48,129 nucleotides of DNA from Actinomycetes bacterium (GCA_024276495.1 JAJRXC010000085.1:1-48129); one strand, 5' to 3'. Positions 30,539 through 39,233 are shown, numbered from the stretch's first letter. Notes: a model not told the origin generated them from the letters alone. A program made the numbers and translations.

Positions 30539-31435
30539 TCACCTCGGAGGGGGCACGTAGACATCCGCCCACGTCTGCCCTCCGTCGTCGCTGCGGGTCA
30601 CCCCACCGCCGTGCACGGTGAGCCACCATCGCCCCTGCTCGTCGACCCAGAACGTCTCGGCGCCCTCCGGTCCGGCGACGAGATCGGTCCACGGTCCGCC
30701 GAGATCGTCGGCCTCGAAGACGGTGCCGGCCTCGTCGACGCCCAGGATCCGGTCGGGTTCGATCCACTCGACCTCGATCAACGCCGGAGCACCCTCCACC
30801 ACGGTCCAGGTGTTCGCCCCGTCGGCGCTCGCCCACAGGACGGCGTCGTAGGCCGGTGCGAGCTGCCGACTCGGATCCTCGGGGTCGATCGCCAGGTCGC
30901 GCGCTTCGACCTCTCCCAACCGGGTCCAGATGTTCTCGCCGTCGCGGTACCAGATCTGCCCCGAGGTCTCGGCCGCGTACAGCCCGTCGCCGGCCGGGAC
31001 CAGCGCGTGGAAGTCGGCGTCGCCGAGCAGGTCGAGGACCTCCCAACTCTTCCCCTCGTCATCGCTTCGGGCCAGGCCGAGAAAGCGCGGCCGATCCGGG
31101 ACCGAGTACTCGTCGTAGCGCAGATCCGGGTGCCCACCCGCCAGCAGCGATCCGTCGGCCTCGGTCGTCATGGCCATGAGATCATGCTGCTCGGCACCGA
31201 CCAGAACGGCACGGTCGATTCCCTCGATGCGATAGAGGCCGGTGTGGGCCGCCACCAACAACGCCCCGTCGTCGGCAAGGGCGAGATCGTGGATGTGGCC
31301 CAGGTCGCCGCCTCGGGCCACATAGGCGGACTCGCCGGATCCACAGGCCGCACCGACGACGGCGAGCGCCGTCATGACCACGCCGAGTCGGACCCGAACC
31401 GAGCGAGCCGTTCCTGAGCTGCGTCGCATCGTCAT
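30539..31435 (-). CDS. BNR/sialidase-like beta-propeller lipoprotein (F510_1955-type)
   Basis: The 298-aa protein has a lipoprotein signal (V-V-G-A-A-C, Cys31). It then has beta-propeller repeats with Asp-box-like ends: 'S-D-D-E-G-K-S-W', 'S-A-D-G-A-N-T-W', 'S-D-D-G-G-Q-T-W'. 'H-I-H-D-L-A-L' near the start is typical of the F510_1955-type family often found beside copper genes. ATG 31435 is chosen because TACGAT (31442-31447, minus strand) is 6 nt upstream, giving a leaderless transcript, and because the lipoprotein signal begins there. It is the first gene of a pair with the multicopper oxidase. Molecular function is unknown. Confidence 0.82.
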   Translation of the reverse strand: MTMRRSSGTARSVRVRLGVVMTALAVVGAACGSGESAYVARGGDLGHIHDLALADDGALLVAAHTGLYRIEGIDRAVLVGAEQHDLMAMTTEADGSLLAGGHPDLRYDEYSVPDRPRFLGLARSDDEGKSWEVLDLLGDADFHALVPAGDGLYAAETSGQIWYRDGENIWTRLGEVEARDLAIDPEDPSRQLAPAYDAVLWASADGANTWTVVEGAPALIEVEWIEPDRILGVDEAGTVFEADDLGGPWTDLVAGPEGAETFWVDEQGRWWLTVHGGGVTRSDDGGQTWADVYVPPPR

Positions 31436-31566
31436 GCCCGGATCGTAAACGCAGACCGCAGCCCCGCTGGTTTCGGGGGCGACGTCACCTCGGCGCGAGG
31501 CGCAACTATTGTCCTCCCGGTGCGGCCCGAGCTCACGAACGCTGATCCGGTCCGTGGCGACTGCTG

Positions 31567-32316
31567 ATGACCTCGCGATCACCTGCCAAGAACCGCTCCA
31601 CCCCGTCGAAGCGGTCCCCGACCTCTCGCCGGAGCCGCCGCCGATGGATCCGCCACGTCGTTCTCGCCATGGTGTCCACGGCCCTCGTCGGTTTCTTCTG
31701 GTCCACCCGCTCGCAGTGGGTGAGCGACATGCGCTTGTGGAAGGCCGTCGGCGACGCGGCCTACGTGCTGCTCCTCGCCGCGCTCGCCGTCGGCCCACTG
31801 AGCAAGCTCGTACCTGCGTTTCGGCCGCTGCTTCGTTGGCGACGTCAGATCGGCATCTGGTTCGCGCTCGTCGCGACCCTCCACTCCGTGCTCATCTTCA
31901 ACGGCTGGACCCAGTGGAGCCTGCGGCGCTTTCTCGGCTACGAGTTCATTCCCCAGCTCGGAAGGGAAGCCCGACTCGAACCGGGGTTCGGCCTGGCGAA
32001 CATCATTGGCACCGTTGCCCTCTTGTTGGCGCTGGTGTTGGCCGCGACATCGTCGGATCTGGCCCTTCGTCGTCTCGGCCGCCCTGCCTGGAGCTGGTTG
32101 CACCGCCTGGCCCAGACGGTCCTCGTGTTGTCGCTCCTCCACGGTGGGTACTTCCTGTTCATCCACTACACGGTCTCGTTCCACAAGGCGCCGCTTCCCG
32201 ACCTCGATTGGTTCCGTGTTCCGTTCCTCATCGCCGGTTTGACCGTGGTCGCGATCCAGGCGTGGGTGTTCGTTCGCTCGACCGAGCGGGGCGATGCGAT
32301 GGGCGTCCGGGCCTGA
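31567..32316 (+). CDS. MsrQ-like haem-binding ferric-reductase-type membrane protein
   Basis: The 249-aa protein has a very basic N-terminus and about six membrane helices. Histidines for haem lie in the hydrophobic parts: 'A-T-L-H-S-V-L-I-F' and 'W-L-H-R-L-A-Q-T-V-L-V-L-S-L-L-H-G-G-Y-F-L-F-I-H-Y'. The helix with 'A-Y-V-L-L-L-A-A-L-A-V-G-P-L' and the histidine spacing match the ferric-reductase-like transmembrane domain of the MsrQ/YedZ type. No flavin/NAD domain is present. In its known partners MsrQ feeds a molybdopterin sulfoxide reductase; none is visible here, so its partner is unclear. It is the edge of the metal island. Confidence 0.8.
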   Translation: MTSRSPAKNRSTPSKRSPTSRRSRRRWIRHVVLAMVSTALVGFFWSTRSQWVSDMRLWKAVGDAAYVLLLAALAVGPLSKLVPAFRPLLRWRRQIGIWFALVATLHSVLIFNGWTQWSLRRFLGYEFIPQLGREARLEPGFGLANIIGTVALLLALVLAATSSDLALRRLGRPAWSWLHRLAQTVLVLSLLHGGYFLFIHYTVSFHKAPLPDLDWFRVPFLIAGLTVVAIQAWVFVRSTERGDAMGVRA

Positions 32317-32328
32317 CGTCGGGCGTCG

Positions 32329-32940
32329 TCAGCGCCGCGGTCGGGCCGCCGATCGGGCGCGGGCGGCGCCGGCGCTGCGGTGGTCGAGGCCGGCCAGAAC
32401 GACGTCGACGATCGTCTCGACCAGCTGCCGATCGACGGGCTCGTTCGTGAGCAGGCGCCGGTAGAAGAGCGGGCCGGCCAACATCGCCGCGACCAGCTCC
32501 GAATCGACGTCGGCGCGGATCTCGCCTCGACGGGCCGCGTCCTCGATCAGCGACATCGTCGCCCGCCGCCGGCTCTCGGCCAACGCCCGCTTGCGTTCGG
32601 CCAGCTCGGGGTCGTGTTCGGCCGCGGCGACGAGGGCCGTCAGCACCGACGCCCAGCGCGACTCGGGCAGATCGGTCGCGAGACGACCCAGAACCGTGAC
32701 GAGATCGGTTCGGACATCGCCGGACGGCTCCAGCTCGAAAGGTTCGGAAAGGGAATCGAACGCGTCGATGACGATCGCGGCGGGACTCGACCAGTGCCGG
32801 TAGATGGTGGTGCGGGCGACACCGGCCCGTTGGGCGATCGACTCGATGCTGACACCGGTGAACCCCTCCTCGACGAGGACGGCGATCGCCGCCTCGTGGA
32901 CCAACGCCTTGGTGCGACGGACCCGCGGATCGGCGGTCAT
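32329..32940 (-). CDS. TetR-family regulator of the adjoining MFS exporter
   Basis: The 203-aa protein has an N-terminal helix-turn-helix: 'A-I-A-V-L-V-E-E-G-F-T-G-V-S-I-E-S-I-A-Q-R-A-G-V-A-R-T-T-I-Y-R-H-W'. The C-terminal TetR ligand domain ends in an Ala/Arg-rich tail. Its ATG overlaps the stop of the MFS gene (ATGA, 32937-32940), so it is made from the same transcript and most likely represses the promoter near 34560-34599, where tandem inverted repeats lie. Confidence 0.9.
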   Translation of the reverse strand: MTADPRVRRTKALVHEAAIAVLVEEGFTGVSIESIAQRAGVARTTIYRHWSSPAAIVIDAFDSLSEPFELEPSGDVRTDLVTVLGRLATDLPESRWASVLTALVAAAEHDPELAERKRALAESRRRATMSLIEDAARRGEIRADVDSELVAAMLAGPLFYRRLLTNEPVDRQLVETIVDVVLAGLDHRSAGAARARSAARPRR

Positions 32941-34517
32941 GTCGATCCTCGGGACGGCGCAGGTTCGGGCCGCTCCGTGGAGGAGATCGCCACCCGGTCG
33001 GGCATGGCCCGAAACGTCACCGCCGCGCCGACGACGACCGTTGCGGCCGTGGCCAGCATCGTGATGCCGAACGCGTCGACGAACGCCGACCGGGACGCCG
33101 TGGCGATCATCGCGCCGGCCTCACCGCCCAACTGCTGGGCGACCCGCAGCGCCCCTCCGATCGAATCATCGACCGCGCCGCGAGCCTCGGTCGGGAGCGA
33201 GTCGAGACTTCCCCCGAGGGCCCGCCGATAGACCGTGCTCACGATGCTCCCGAGCACGGCGATTCCGACCGCGCCGCCGAACTCTCTGGAGGTGTCGTTG
33301 ACGGCCGAACCGACGCCGGCTTTCGAGAGGGGAAGTCCGGCCATGATGCTCGTCGTCGAGTTCGCCATGACGACCGACATCCCGGTGCCGAGGAGCACGA
33401 GCGCCGAGAGCAGGATCCCGTAGTGGTAGCCCCTCGCCAGCGCGGCCATGACGACGAAGCCCGACGACATCAGGACCATTCCTCCGGTGACGACGTTTCG
33501 GAGCCCGAACCGCTCGGCGAGCAACGCGCTGCGGGGTGAGACGAGCAGCATCATGACGGCGATCGGCACGGTACGGACCGCGGCGCCGAGCGCGCTGAAG
33601 CCGATGGCGAACTGCAGGTAGAGGGTGACGAGGAAGAACATGCCGAACATGCAGAAGAAGACGATCGTGATCGTGAACGAGCCGGCCCGGAATCCCCGAT
33701 CGGCGAAAAACGCGATGTCGAGCATGGGAGTGGCCGAAGCCCGTTCCCAGAACACGAAGGCCACGAGGATCGCGCTGCCGAACGCGAAGGCGCCGAGCGT
33801 GATGCCCGCGGTCCAGCCGTTGTTGGGGCCCTCGATGATCGCGTAGAGCAGCGAGAACAGCCCGATGGCGGACAGGGCTGCGCCGACGGGGTCGAGTCGG
33901 GTGTGATCCGGGTCGACCGACGTCGGGACGAGCCAGAACCCGAGGCCGAGCGCCAACGCGGCCAGGGGGACCGAGATGAACAGGACCGATCCCCACCAGT
34001 AGCTCTCGAGGAGGACGCCGCTCAGGAGGGGCCCGAGCGCACCGCCGGCGCCCGCGAATCCCGCCCACGTGGCGATCGCTTTTCCTCGCTCGTGGACGGG
34101 GAAGACGCTGGTGATGATCGACAGCGTGGCCGGCATCACGAAGGCGGCGCCGATGCCCATGATCGCTCTGGTGGCGATCAACTGCTCCGGGTCGGTCGCC
34201 AACGACCCGAGGAGGGCGGCCGCGGCGTAGAGCACGAGGCCGAACTGGAGGGCGCCCTTGCGGCCGAAGCGATCACCGAGAGCGCCGGCCGGGAGCAAGA
34301 GGGCGGCGAAGGACAGGGAGTAGGCGTCGACCATCCATTGCAGCTCGGTTCCGGAGGCATCGAGCGCGCCGCTGATCGCGGGAAGGGCGACGTTGAGTGA
34401 CGACACACCGGCGACAACCATGACCAGCGAGAGGCAGAGGACGGCGAGGGTCTTCCACCGTCGCTCGTGGATCCGCCGGGCCGCGTCCGACTGGGGAACG
34501 GGGGAGAGGTCGTGCAT
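32937..34517 (-). CDS. MFS drug exporter, DHA2 (EmrB/QacA) family
   Basis: The 526-aa protein has about fourteen membrane helices. DHA2 motifs are visible: 'N-V-A-L-P-A-I-S-G-A-L', 'L-L-L-P-A-G-A-L-G-D-R-F-G-R-K-G-A-L' (motif A), 'R-A-I-M-G-I-G-A-A-F-V-M-P-A-T-L-S-I-I' (motif B) and 'G-F-A-G-A-G-G-A-L-G-P-L-L-S-G' (motif C, antiporter). It is a proton-driven exporter of toxic small molecules. A TetR gene follows in an ATGA overlap and probably autoregulates the pair. Confidence 0.93.
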   Translation of the reverse strand: MHDLSPVPQSDAARRIHERRWKTLAVLCLSLVMVVAGVSSLNVALPAISGALDASGTELQWMVDAYSLSFAALLLPAGALGDRFGRKGALQFGLVLYAAAALLGSLATDPEQLIATRAIMGIGAAFVMPATLSIITSVFPVHERGKAIATWAGFAGAGGALGPLLSGVLLESYWWGSVLFISVPLAALALGLGFWLVPTSVDPDHTRLDPVGAALSAIGLFSLLYAIIEGPNNGWTAGITLGAFAFGSAILVAFVFWERASATPMLDIAFFADRGFRAGSFTITIVFFCMFGMFFLVTLYLQFAIGFSALGAAVRTVPIAVMMLLVSPRSALLAERFGLRNVVTGGMVLMSSGFVVMAALARGYHYGILLSALVLLGTGMSVVMANSTTSIMAGLPLSKAGVGSAVNDTSREFGGAVGIAVLGSIVSTVYRRALGGSLDSLPTEARGAVDDSIGGALRVAQQLGGEAGAMIATASRSAFVDAFGITMLATAATVVVGAAVTFRAMPDRVAISSTERPEPAPSRGST

Positions 34518-34559
34518 CGCCGGTTGGATCCTCCGCGGCCCCGAGGACCGACATCGACA

Positions 34560-34599
34560 ACGCTACACAGTCGTAGCGTACAAGACAGTACCGTAGCGT
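34560..34599. promoter_or_regulatory. Tandem inverted repeats, probable TetR operators for the MFS operon
   Basis: ACGCTACACAGTCGTAGCGT (34560-34579) is a perfect 7-bp inverted repeat around 6 nt. Fifteen bases on, TAC-AAGACA-GTA (34579-34590) repeats the TAC-N6-GTA core, and a further GTAGCGT half-site follows at 34593-34599. The group lies 43-82 bp upstream of the MFS start codon. Confidence 0.6.
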
Positions 34600-34650
34600 T
34601 TCTTCGTGGCGTCGCGGGGGCATCGCGACCCGAGCGGCCTTGACGCCCTC

Positions 34651-34666
34651 CTGAACGCGTGTTCAG
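34651..34666. promoter_or_regulatory. CTGAAC-GCGT-GTTCAG inverted repeat before the TetR/ABC operon
   Basis: A perfect 6-bp inverted repeat, 12 bp upstream of ATG 34678 and overlapping the downstream side of a possible TTGACG -35 (34640-34645). Its place fits autoregulation by the downstream TetR protein. The GAAC-N4-GTTC core also resembles Gram-positive LexA boxes, but the outer bases do not match. Confidence 0.45.
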
Positions 34667-34677
34667 CTCGACTGGAC

Positions 34678-35298
34678 ATGCGTTCGACCGACACCGCCGC
34701 CCCGTCCACATCCGACCGGATCATCACCGTCGCGTGTCGCCTCATGGCCGAAAACGGCATCGAGGCGACCTCCCTGCGAGCAGTCGCCCGGGCCGCCGAC
34801 GTCTCCGCCGCGTTGGTCGTCCACCACTTCGAATCCAAGAGCGGCATGATCGCCGCGTGCGACGCCCGGGTCAGCGACGCGATCGACGCCGTGCTCGCCC
34901 CGCTGCGCGACGGCGCCGGGTTCGACGAGTCCGCCACCGGTTGGATCCATCTGCTCGCGGACACCCCCTACCTCGGCTACGTCACCCAGTCGCTCCGAGA
35001 GGGCGGGGAGGTGGGGGCCCGCCTGTTCGACGAGATCCATCGACTGGCGCTCGACACGGACCGCGCCTTGTGTGCGGCCGGCCTCGCCCGACCGAGCAAC
35101 GACCCTGAGCTACGAGCCCTCCTCCTCATGACGCTCGATCTCGGGATCTTGATGTTCTCGGAGCACGTCGAGCGCATCCTCGGACAACCCATCGACTCAC
35201 CCGACGTCGCCCAGCGATGGGTGCGTGCGGTCGAAGAGATCCTCACCCTCGGTGTGCTCCATTCCCCGACCCCACCGGCCGCGGAGACCGCACCATGA
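34678..35298 (+). CDS. TetR-family regulator of an ABC/FtsX export operon
   Basis: The 206-aa protein has a TetR helix-turn-helix near the N-terminus: 'D-R-I-I-T-V-A-C-R-L-M-A-E-N-G-I-E-A-T-S-L-R-A-V-A-R-A-A-D-V-S' followed by 'V-V-H-H-F-E-S-K'. ATG 34678 is preferred to GTG 34606 because the family N-terminus begins just after it and the palindrome then falls outside the gene. Its TGA overlaps the ATG of the ABC ATPase gene, making a three-gene coupled operon. Confidence 0.88.
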   Translation: MRSTDTAAPSTSDRIITVACRLMAENGIEATSLRAVARAADVSAALVVHHFESKSGMIAACDARVSDAIDAVLAPLRDGAGFDESATGWIHLLADTPYLGYVTQSLREGGEVGARLFDEIHRLALDTDRALCAAGLARPSNDPELRALLLMTLDLGILMFSEHVERILGQPIDSPDVAQRWVRAVEEILTLGVLHSPTPPAAETAP

Positions 35299-36002
35299 CA
35301 TCCACCGAACTCCCGGCCATCGAAACCCGACGACTCACCCGCGTCTACGGAACCGGACCCACCGCCCTTCGCGCCCTCGACGAGGTCGATCTCATCGTTC
35401 CCGCCGGCCAGTTCGTGGTCCTGCTGGGGCCCAGTGGCTCGGGCAAGACGACGCTGCTGAACCTGATCGGGGGAATCGACCGGGCCACCGGGGGCGCGGT
35501 CATCGTCGACGGCATCGATGTCGGCCGGCTCGATCGCCGGGCGCTCACCACCTTCCGCCGTGAACAGGTCAGCTTCGTCTTCCAGTTCTTCAATCTCATC
35601 CCCACGTTGACCGCAGTCGAGAACGTCGAGCTCATCGCCGGCCTCACCGGCGCCGACCACGCCGACGCCACTGCCGCCCTCGACGACGTCGGGCTGTCCG
35701 TCGAGGTCGACCGGTTTCCGAGCCAGCTGAGCGGCGGCCAACAGCAACGGGTGGCGATCGCCCGGGCGCTCGCGAAATCGACACCGGTCCTGCTGGCGGA
35801 CGAGCCGACCGGGGCGCTCGACCGGGCCTCCGGGGAGGGCGTGCTCGCCCTGCTTCGGCGGGCCTGCGACGAGCACGGTCGCACCGTCGTCATCGTCACC
35901 CACGACTCGTCGATCGCGGCGATGGCCGATCGTGTGCTCGAGCTGGTCGACGGCCGAATCGTGGTGGACCGGTCGGTCCAGCCGGAGCGCCGCCCACGAT
36001 GA
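35295..36002 (+). CDS. ABC transporter ATPase, LolD/MacB type
   Basis: The 235-aa nucleotide-binding subunit has Walker A G-P-S-G-S-G-K-T-T, a Q-loop (Q-F-F-N-L-I-P-T-L), signature L-S-G-G-Q-Q-Q-R, Walker B V-L-L-A-D-E-P-T-G-A-L-D and the H-loop V-I-V-T-H-D. This pattern is that of ATPases pairing with FtsX-like permeases, used for lipoprotein or peptide movement and not for import. It starts in an ATGA overlap with TetR and ends in an ATGA overlap with the permease gene. Confidence 0.95.
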   Translation: MTSTELPAIETRRLTRVYGTGPTALRALDEVDLIVPAGQFVVLLGPSGSGKTTLLNLIGGIDRATGGAVIVDGIDVGRLDRRALTTFRREQVSFVFQFFNLIPTLTAVENVELIAGLTGADHADATAALDDVGLSVEVDRFPSQLSGGQQQRVAIARALAKSTPVLLADEPTGALDRASGEGVLALLRRACDEHGRTVVIVTHDSSIAAMADRVLELVDGRIVVDRSVQPERRPR

Positions 36003-38341
36003 CCGGGGAGTCGCAGGCCCGTGCGATCCTGCGTCACAAGCTCCGACGCGACCTCCGGCGCCGCCGAGCACAGATCCTGGCCGTGGCCGGCACCGTGCTT
36101 CTCGGCATGGTGTTGTTCACCGCGAACCTCGACGCCTCCCGCAACCTCGGCACGTCGTATCGCGAGACCTACGAACGGTTCCTGACCGCCGATGTGTGGG
36201 TGACCGGCGGCCCGACCGATCAACTCGCCGCGGACTTCGCGGCGACCGATGGCGTCGTCGCGGTCGAGACCCGAACCCACGCCGACGTTCCCATGACGCT
36301 CGACTCGAGGGAGTTGGTGGCCCGGGTGATCGGCGGTCCCGCCGACGGCCTCGTCGATGTGAACCAACTCCTCGTCAACGAAGGGCGAGGCCTCCGCGCG
36401 GGCGACGGATGGGTGACGGTTCTCGAGAAGCACGCGGCCGACAACTTCGATCTGGGCCCTGGCGACCGCGTGGAGATCTGGGACGGGTCGGCCTGGCGAC
36501 CCCTGGAGATCGTCGGTGTCGCGACCTCCGCGGAATACCTGTTCCCGGCCCGGTCCCGAACCGAGGTCTTCACCGTTCCCGACGAGTTCGCCGTCGCCTT
36601 CGTCCCCGAGTCGGTGGCGAGTGCGGTCGCGCCGGCGGGACCCCGCCAGGTCGTTGCCCGAGTGGAAGGTCGCGACCCTGAGGTGGTCGCCGAGCTGCTC
36701 CGAACGGCCCGCTCGGCGGGTGTGTCCGACGCCTACGCGCTCGCCGATCAGCCGTCGAACCTCGCCCTGCAAGCCGACGTCGGTGGCTTCGAGAGCTTGT
36801 CCTACCTGTTCCCGGTGCTGTTTCTCGGCGCGGCCGGGATGGCGACCTACGTGTTGCTCAGCCGGATGATCCGCCAGGAACGGACCCAGATCGGCATGCT
36901 CGTCGCCGACGGTGTCACGAGTCGGACGATCCTTCGCCACTATGTCGGCCACGCGTTGGTGGTCTCACTGATCGGGGCGATCCCCGGCATCGTCATCGGC
37001 GAGCTCCTGGGGCGTTGGATGACGACCCTCTACACGGATTTCCTCGGGATCCCCATCACCGTCACACGCTTCTCCTGGGCCACGGTGCTCTCCGCGCTCG
37101 GGTTCGCCCTGGCGGTCGGCTTCGTGTCGGGTTGGGTTCCGGCCCGCACCGCGGCCCGCATCGACCCCGCCGAGGCGATGCGGCCCCCGACGCCGACCGG
37201 CATCGACTCCACCAGCTGGGCCGAGCGGGTCTGGCCGTTGACGCTGCCGATGACCGCCCGGATCGTGATCCGCAACCTCGCCCGCAGCCCCCGCCGGGTC
37301 GCCACCACCGCGGTCGGCGTCGTCCTCTCCATGGTCGTGCTCATCACCTCGCTCGCCCTCAACGACACCACCGGCTCGGTGATCGATCGCCAGTTCTCCG
37401 AGATCGACCGGCGCGACCTCTCGGTGCGGCTCGATCATCCCGTGACCGACGCCGACCTTCTCGCCCTCGAATCGCTCGAGGAGATCGCCACCGCGGAACC
37501 GTCGATCGAGCTGCTGGTCGTCATCTCGACGCCCGAGAACCGCAGCGAGCAGCTCCTCCAGGTCTTTCGCGCCGACACCGTCGCCCACGGCTTTCCGGCG
37601 CCGCTTCCCGCCTCCGGCATCGTGTTGGGGTCCACCGCACGAGAGACGCTCGGGGCGGAGATCGGCGACACCGTCACGGTGTCGGTGCCGGCCCTCGACG
37701 TCTCCATCCCGGTGAACGTCGCAGGCTTCGTGGCCGAACCGATCCCGTCGGTGTCCTACACGTCGCTCGAGGCGTGGACGGCCGCCGGAGGAGTGCCACC
37801 CACGACGGTCGTGTTGACCCTGCGCGACAACGGCGAACACGCAGCGGTGCGCGACCTGCTCGCCGCCCGCGACGACGTGATTGCCGTCACCGACCACCGG
37901 GCCATGATCGACACGATCCGGGAGCTCCTGACGATCACGATCTTCTTCGTCGGCCTGATGGTGATCTTCGCGGTGCTCATGACGATCGGGTTGATGTTCA
38001 ACGCGGTCACCGTCGCGCTCGCCGAGCGCACCAACGAGATGGCCACCCTGCAGGCCAACGGCATGCCCCGCCGCTGGATCCGCACGACGGTCACCGCGGA
38101 GACGGTGCTCGTCGTGCTCCTCGGCCTCGCGCCCGGCGCCCTCCTCGGCTGGTTTGTCGCCGGCCGGTTCATGGGACAGTTCGACAACGAGAGCTTCCGG
38201 TTCGACATGGTGTTGTCCCGGTCGTCGCTGTTGTTGGCGGTCGTTCTCGTTGTCGTCGTCGCGGTGGTGGCCGAGCTGCCGGGTCTGCGGAGGGTCGACC
38301 GACTCGACCTCCCCGCGGTCGTCCGAGAACGCTCGGTGTGA
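35999..38341 (+). CDS. FtsX-like ABC transporter permease
   Basis: The 780-aa protein has an N-terminal membrane helix (about 25-42), a large extracytoplasmic domain, three helices of a first FtsX domain (about 265-390), a second anchor and extracytoplasmic domain (about 440-620), and a second FtsX domain with three helices (about 640-770). The double arrangement is the usual layout of actinobacterial FtsX-like permeases of about 800 aa. It forms a complex with the coupled ATPase. The substrate is unknown; the TetR in front suggests stress- or drug-linked expression. Confidence 0.93.
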   Translation: MTGESQARAILRHKLRRDLRRRRAQILAVAGTVLLGMVLFTANLDASRNLGTSYRETYERFLTADVWVTGGPTDQLAADFAATDGVVAVETRTHADVPMTLDSRELVARVIGGPADGLVDVNQLLVNEGRGLRAGDGWVTVLEKHAADNFDLGPGDRVEIWDGSAWRPLEIVGVATSAEYLFPARSRTEVFTVPDEFAVAFVPESVASAVAPAGPRQVVARVEGRDPEVVAELLRTARSAGVSDAYALADQPSNLALQADVGGFESLSYLFPVLFLGAAGMATYVLLSRMIRQERTQIGMLVADGVTSRTILRHYVGHALVVSLIGAIPGIVIGELLGRWMTTLYTDFLGIPITVTRFSWATVLSALGFALAVGFVSGWVPARTAARIDPAEAMRPPTPTGIDSTSWAERVWPLTLPMTARIVIRNLARSPRRVATTAVGVVLSMVVLITSLALNDTTGSVIDRQFSEIDRRDLSVRLDHPVTDADLLALESLEEIATAEPSIELLVVISTPENRSEQLLQVFRADTVAHGFPAPLPASGIVLGSTARETLGAEIGDTVTVSVPALDVSIPVNVAGFVAEPIPSVSYTSLEAWTAAGGVPPTTVVLTLRDNGEHAAVRDLLAARDDVIAVTDHRAMIDTIRELLTITIFFVGLMVIFAVLMTIGLMFNAVTVALAERTNEMATLQANGMPRRWIRTTVTAETVLVVLLGLAPGALLGWFVAGRFMGQFDNESFRFDMVLSRSSLLLAVVLVVVVAVVAELPGLRRVDRLDLPAVVRERSV

Positions 38342-38453
38342 GCCCGCCGAGCCGCCGATCGAACCCGGTCGGAGCTGTCGGTGTGGTGCCCGTGCCTCGC
38401 CCTCGATTCGGCCCCGGGTCCCATCACGCGACGCGTTGTAGGGCACAACCGCG

Positions 38454-39164
38454 TCAGCCGTCGCCGCGGCGTGCCTCCTCGGCGACCACCGCGGGGAACA
38501 ACAGGTTGTTCTCCTTGTGGATGTGGAGGTGGGTGTCGGCCTCGAGCTCGGCCAAACCCTGATAGAGGGCCTGATAGGCGGCACACCCGTCGGCGGGCAC
38601 GGGGTGGGCGGTGGTCACCGCCCGGAGCCGGGCCAGGAGCTCACCGGCCCGGTCGTGTTCGAGCTCCATCATGTGAATCGGGTTCTGCAACGACCCGCAA
38701 TGAAAGGTCGGAACGGTGTCGGACGCGCAGAGTTGCCGGATCATCGGGAAGAGGATCTGCTCCTCTTTCATCAGGTGCGGCTCCAGATCCGCTCTGAGCT
38801 CCCGAACCAGCGCCGCGACCTCGGCGAGCTCCGGGTGGATCGATCCGTGGACTTCGAGCACCCGGTCGGTCAGCTCGGTCAGGCGGGGAAGGGCCGCGCG
38901 TAGGTAGGTGTGATGGGTCCGTTCGATGTGATCGACGAGGTCCTCCACCCCCATCGTGGCCCACTCCTCGGGCACGGCGGTCGAGACGCCCTCGAGCCGG
39001 GCGAGGACGTCGTCGAGGACCAACCCGTTGCTGAAGCACGCCTCGGCCAGGCTCTGGGCCCCGCCGCAGCAGTAGTCGAGGTTCATGGCCTCCAGCCGCG
39101 GGGCCAGGGTCGGATCACGGTTGACGAGATCGCCGAGCGGGACCGATGGATCGATGTTGGACAT
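38454..39164 (-). CDS. ric: Iron-sulfur cluster repair protein (RIC/ScdA/YtfE)
   Basis: The 236-aa di-iron protein of the RIC family repairs Fe-S clusters damaged by nitric oxide or peroxide. The N-terminal ScdA_N domain has the signature N-L-D-Y-C-C-G-G (Cys32-Cys33). A hemerythrin-like four-helix bundle follows with ligands in 'H-I-E-R-T-H-H-T-Y-L', 'H-L-M-K-E-E-Q-I-L-F-P', 'M-E-L-E-H-D-R-A' and 'H-I-H-K-E-N-N-L-L-F-P'. TACGTT (39171-39176, minus strand) is 6 nt before the ATG, so the transcript is predicted leaderless. The GGGTC-type palindrome at 39200-39213 is then centred at -42.5. Confidence 0.93.
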   Translation of the reverse strand: MSNIDPSVPLGDLVNRDPTLAPRLEAMNLDYCCGGAQSLAEACFSNGLVLDDVLARLEGVSTAVPEEWATMGVEDLVDHIERTHHTYLRAALPRLTELTDRVLEVHGSIHPELAEVAALVRELRADLEPHLMKEEQILFPMIRQLCASDTVPTFHCGSLQNPIHMMELEHDRAGELLARLRAVTTAHPVPADGCAAYQALYQGLAELEADTHLHIHKENNLLFPAVVAEEARRGDG

Positions 39165-39170
39165 GGTGTC

Positions 39171-39199
39171 AACGTACGACGTGATCCCGGCGACGACAG
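39171..39199 (-). promoter_or_regulatory. Predicted ric promoter
   Basis: On the minus strand CTGTCG (39194-39199), a 17-bp spacer and TACGTT (39171-39176), then 6 nt to the ATG at 39164. The poor -35 suits an activator-dependent promoter, and the palindrome touches its upstream edge. Confidence 0.55.
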
Positions 39200-39213
39200 G
39201 GGTCTTTGGACCC
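39200..39213. promoter_or_regulatory. Palindrome GGGTC-TTTG-GACCC upstream of ric
   Basis: Perfect 5-bp inverted repeat, one base different from GGGTC-TTAG-GACCC at 17470-17483. It is centred 42.5 bp before the ric start codon, the class II activator position if the transcript is leaderless. Likely site for a DosR/DevR-like or FNR/CRP-like regulator; I cannot name the protein. Confidence 0.6.
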
Positions 39214-39233
39214 GGTTCCGATGCCGCGGCGGC

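Noticed and set aside
34651-34666. A LexA/SOS box.
   Set aside because: The GAAC-N4-GTTC core fits, but the flanking bases (T/A in place of C/G) do not match the actinobacterial box, and a TetR gene starts 12 bp away. Kept as a TetR operator candidate.
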